Part shown: in pieces, positions 61,970-64,000 of the stretch
How the letters are laid out: every line of letters starts with the position of its first letter
Numbering within the stretch: position 1 is the stretch's first letter
Notes under the pieces: model-generated
What the model was told of the DNA's origin: nothing
Seen by the model: only the letters and a program-made list of their open reading frames with translations
The model's database searches: none
NCBI RefSeq assembly: GCF_003688995.1
Contig: NZ_PENI01000003.1
Coordinates: forward strand, 124,001-188,000
DNA from: Streptomyces shenzhenensis
Lineage (GTDB): Bacteria > Actinomycetota > Actinomycetes > Streptomycetales > Streptomycetaceae
Direction of reading: 5' to 3'
DNA: 64,000 bases
Translations under genes and position numbers: made by a program

Positions 61970-62164
61970 ATGTTCTGGGCGATGTTCGCGATAGCCGCGG
62001 GTTTTCTGGGTCTCGCCGTCCTCGGTGTGTTCGCCGTCCGGGTCTTCCTGGAGGCGCGGCGTCTGGGGCGGCAGGTCGAGGACTCCGCGCGCCGGATCAA
62101 CCGGGCGGCGGAGGAACTGGAGCGGGCGGCGGCGAGCGCGGCGCACGCCGTCGACGCGCTGTGA
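61970..62164 (+). CDS. Small single-helix membrane protein
   Basis: 64 aa. One N-terminal membrane helix (MFWAMFAIAAGFLGLAVLGVFAVRVF) followed by an amphipathic, charged helix (EARRLGRQVEDSARRINRAAEELERAAASAAHAVDAL), a topology like TatA or cell-division scaffold proteins. It sits ahead of tatA, but lacks the TatA hinge motif. Function unknown. Confidence 0.7.
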   Translation: MFWAMFAIAAGFLGLAVLGVFAVRVFLEARRLGRQVEDSARRINRAAEELERAAASAAHAVDAL

Positions 62165-62424
62165 GTTCCCCGGTGAACAGTTGTGATCGCATGACCGGAA
62201 GCGCTATGTGTCACTTCGCCCTGTCACACGGCCGGTTTTGCCGGGTACGCTGCTGCTCGCGGTGCGAAGAACGAGGCCCGTACCGCGGACCGGGAGTACG
62301 CACGGGGATTGCCTCACGTTCACCCCTGAGCGTTACGATCGCTGTTATGCGGTCGCTCGGACGCACATGTCCGAATGATCCGACAGCAACCCACCCAGCC
62401 GCCTCGGTGAGAAGGTAAAGACTT
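62165..62424 (+). promoter_or_regulatory. Region upstream of tatA
   Basis: 260 bp without a gene. GGGTACGCTGCTGC (around 62240) and TTACGATCG/TTATGC (around 62332-62352) could hold -10 elements. The ribosome site GAGAAGG lies 8 nt before the tatA ATG. I could not settle on one promoter. Confidence 0.35.
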
Positions 62425-62715
62425 ATGTTCGGAAGGCTCGGAGCCCCCGAGATCATTCTCATCCTCGTCGTCATCGTCCTGCTGTTCGGCGCGAAGAAGC
62501 TTCCGGACATGGCCCGCTCCCTCGGGAAGTCGGCCCGCATCCTCAAGAGCGAGGCCAAGGCGATGAAGGAGGACGGCGGCAACAACACCGCCGCGTCCGC
62601 CCAGGCACCCAGCTCCGACGAGCAGTCCTCGGCCCAGCGCACCATCCAGGCTGCCCCCGGCGACGTGACCAGCTCGCGGCCGGTCGCCGAGCCGTCGGAC
62701 TCCACCAAGCGCTGA
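62425..62715 (+). CDS. tatA: Twin-arginine translocase subunit TatA
   Basis: 96 aa. One N-terminal helix ([14 protein letters not shown]), the [16 protein letters not shown] hinge and amphipathic helix, then a soluble Ser/Ala-rich tail. TatA polymerises to let folded Tat substrates cross. tatC follows after 47 bp; tatB is not in the window. ATG with GAGAAGG upstream. Confidence 0.96.
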   Translation: MFGRLGAPEIILILVVIVLLFGAKKLPDMARSLGKSARILKSEAKAMKEDGGNNTAASAQAPSSDEQSSAQRTIQAAPGDVTSSRPVAEPSDSTKR

Positions 62716-62762
62716 CGCAGGGCCGGAAACTCCCGGCCTGCCGCACGAGATGAGGACGTGGG

Positions 62763-63713
62763 TTGCCCAAGCCTGCCCGCAAGAAGGAGAAGGATCCCGA
62801 GGGGCGGATGCCCCTTGCGGATCATCTTCGTGAGCTGCGCAACCGGCTCGCGAAGGCGATTCTGGCCATCGTCGTCGTCACGGTCGTCGCCGCCTTCTTC
62901 TACAACGACATCATCAACTTCCTGACCAAGCCGATCCTCGATTCGGTCGGCTGCGCGAAGACCTTCGAGGAACTGGCGAGGTCGAGCGACAACGCCCAGC
63001 AGTGCGCGCGGATCACCATCAACGGTCTCCTCGCCCCGTTCACGCTGGCCCTCCAGGTCTCCTTGATGGCGGGCGTCGTGTTCGCCTCGCCGATCTGGCT
63101 CTTCCAGCTGTGGGCGTTCGTCGCGCCCGGTCTGCACCGGCACGAGAAGAAGTACGCCTACGCGTTCGTCGCCAGCGGCGTCCCGCTGTTCCTCGGCGGC
63201 GGGTACTTCGCGTACCGGGTGCTGCCCACCACGGCGACCGTGCTGATGGAATTCACGCCGAGCGGCGTCGACAACCTGCTGCCGCTGGACGACCTGCTGC
63301 AGCTCGTCACCCGCATGGTGGTCGTCTTCGGTCTCTCCTTCGAGCTGCCGCTGCTGCTGATCATGCTCAATCTGACCGGCGCGCTCAGCGGCAAGCGCAT
63401 GCTCGGCTGGTGGCGAGCCATGATCATGGGCATCACGGTCTTCGCGGCCGTGGCCACGCCCAGCACCGACCCCATCTCCATGCTGTCGCTCGCCGGACCG
63501 ATCTGCGTGCTGTACTTCGCCGCCGTCGCCTTCTCGCTGCTCAACGACCGGCGCAGGCAACGCCGCGATGCCGCGGGCCCCGCCGACGACGAGGCCTCCG
63601 ACCTGGACCTGACCCCCGAGGACATCGGCGAGGTCGAGACGGTCTCCGCCACCCGGGCACTGCCCGAGCAGGCGAACACGGACCGGGTCAACGGCTACGA
63701 CGACGTGACCTGA
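62763..63713 (+). CDS. tatC: Twin-arginine translocase subunit TatC
   Basis: 316 aa with six membrane helices. The signature MPLADHLRELRNRLAKAILAI (start of helix 1) and the FQLWAFVAPGLHRHEKKY block, which binds the twin-arginine signal, are present. TTG start at 62763 with GAGG 8 nt upstream; no better ATG exists before MPLADHL. The C-terminal ~55 residues are acidic and polar. A stem of GCCCGCGCCC / GGGCGCGGGC lies just after the stop. Confidence 0.96.
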   Translation: MPKPARKKEKDPEGRMPLADHLRELRNRLAKAILAIVVVTVVAAFFYNDIINFLTKPILDSVGCAKTFEELARSSDNAQQCARITINGLLAPFTLALQVSLMAGVVFASPIWLFQLWAFVAPGLHRHEKKYAYAFVASGVPLFLGGGYFAYRVLPTTATVLMEFTPSGVDNLLPLDDLLQLVTRMVVVFGLSFELPLLLIMLNLTGALSGKRMLGWWRAMIMGITVFAAVATPSTDPISMLSLAGPICVLYFAAVAFSLLNDRRRQRRDAAGPADDEASDLDLTPEDIGEVETVSATRALPEQANTDRVNGYDDVT

Positions 63714-63715
63714 CC

Positions 63716-63765
63716 GCCCGCGCCCCACGACCGGTGAGGTGCCCGCACCCGTACAGGGCGCGGGC
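63716..63765 (+). terminator. Hairpin after tatC
   Basis: GCCCGCGCCC and GGGCGCGGGC pair exactly around a 30-nt loop, beginning 3 bp after the tatC stop. Confidence 0.45.
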
Positions 63766-63863
63766 ATCCGCGGCTGCGGGCCCTTTGGCGCGCCGGGCGT
63801 ACATCACGCGTTCCGGATAATGATCGTCCTGTTGTCAGTGCGGCCCGGTACGCTCGAAAGCAC

Positions 63864-64000
63864 GATGACAGAGGACCTCTCACCTGCCGAGCGGTACGCG
63901 GCAGCCCGCAGGCGGGCAGCCGAGCAGGCCACCGCGCTCGCGTCCTTCCGCGAGATGTACGACTTCGGCCTCGACCCCTTCCAGATCGAGGCCTGCCAGG
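63864..64000 (+). CDS. DEAD/DEAH-box helicase, 5' end only (HelY-like)
   Basis: The window ends 46 codons into this gene. Visible: MTEDLSPAERYAAARRRAAEQATALASFREMYDFGLDPFQIEACQ. FGLDPFQIEACQ is the Q-motif-like opening of the Ski2/HelY superfamily II helicase group, placed before the Walker A that would follow. The call rests on this and on the usual location after tatC. A TACGCT -10 box lies at 63849-63854, so its start is leaderless or has a very short leader. Confidence 0.65.

Overview
The window is a 64 kb piece of a Streptomyces chromosome. GC is very high, with near-total G/C at third codon positions. It carries lineage markers: a chaplin (ChpH), mycothiol ligase (mshC), the gyl glycerol operon, F420-type oxidoreductases and the actinobacterial Pup-proteasome locus. 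From memory, the gene order resembles the SCO1630-SCO1685 part of Streptomyces coelicolor. It is a core-genome region: one tRNA, no prophage, no transposase, no CRISPR.

Layout. 1-5.0 kb: the end of a cytochrome b-type protein, then a gluconate divergon (gntK-gntP-SDR-MDR on minus, a FadR-type GntR regulator on plus). 5.0-11.2 kb: a YchJ-like protein, an intergenic repeat tract, and a two-gene unit joining a membrane-anchored Pls-like NRPS (poly-amino-acid synthetase architecture, lysine-like adenylation code) to an overlapping M1 aminopeptidase. 11.4-20.5 kb: tRNA-Leu(GAG), an M20 peptidase, chpH with a decayed second chaplin, a RecD2-like protein that has lost its ATPase motifs, an aldo/keto reductase, an LLM oxidoreductase and a ferritin-like protein. 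20.5-27.3 kb: a frameshifted corA, then phosphatase, DUF3090, SCO1664-family and mshC genes, a secreted beta-propeller and a PAC2 protein. 27.6-33.6 kb: a FadR-type regulator and the glycerol regulon gylR / glpF-glpK-glpD. 33.9-39.4 kb: metH, a 1.3 kb reiterated noncoding tract and a HAD hydrolase. 39.9-47.5 kb: a solute-binding lipoprotein, a response regulator, a RecB-like nuclease, a site-2 protease, trmI, a secreted protein and a ferredoxin.

47.7-61.5 kb is the Pup-proteasome locus: arc (ATPase ring), dop, pup, an endonuclease VII-like gene, prcB, prcA, a LacI/MFS pair, pafA, two FKBP isomerases and pafB-pafC. Pup is ligated to target lysines by PafA, removed by Dop, and Arc feeds substrates to the PrcA/PrcB core. 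PafB/PafC are WYL regulators tied to the DNA-damage response. The window ends with a zinc-ribbon protein, a one-helix membrane protein, tatA, tatC and the start of a DEAD/DEAH helicase gene.

The strongest candidates for undescribed biology are the Pls-like synthetase coupled to an M1 peptidase, the ATPase-dead RecD2-like protein, the nuclease embedded between pup and prcB, and the nested minisatellite downstream of metH. Two genes are visibly broken: corA by one inserted base, and a chpC-like chaplin by decay. Operators, promoters and terminators were read by eye and not scored.
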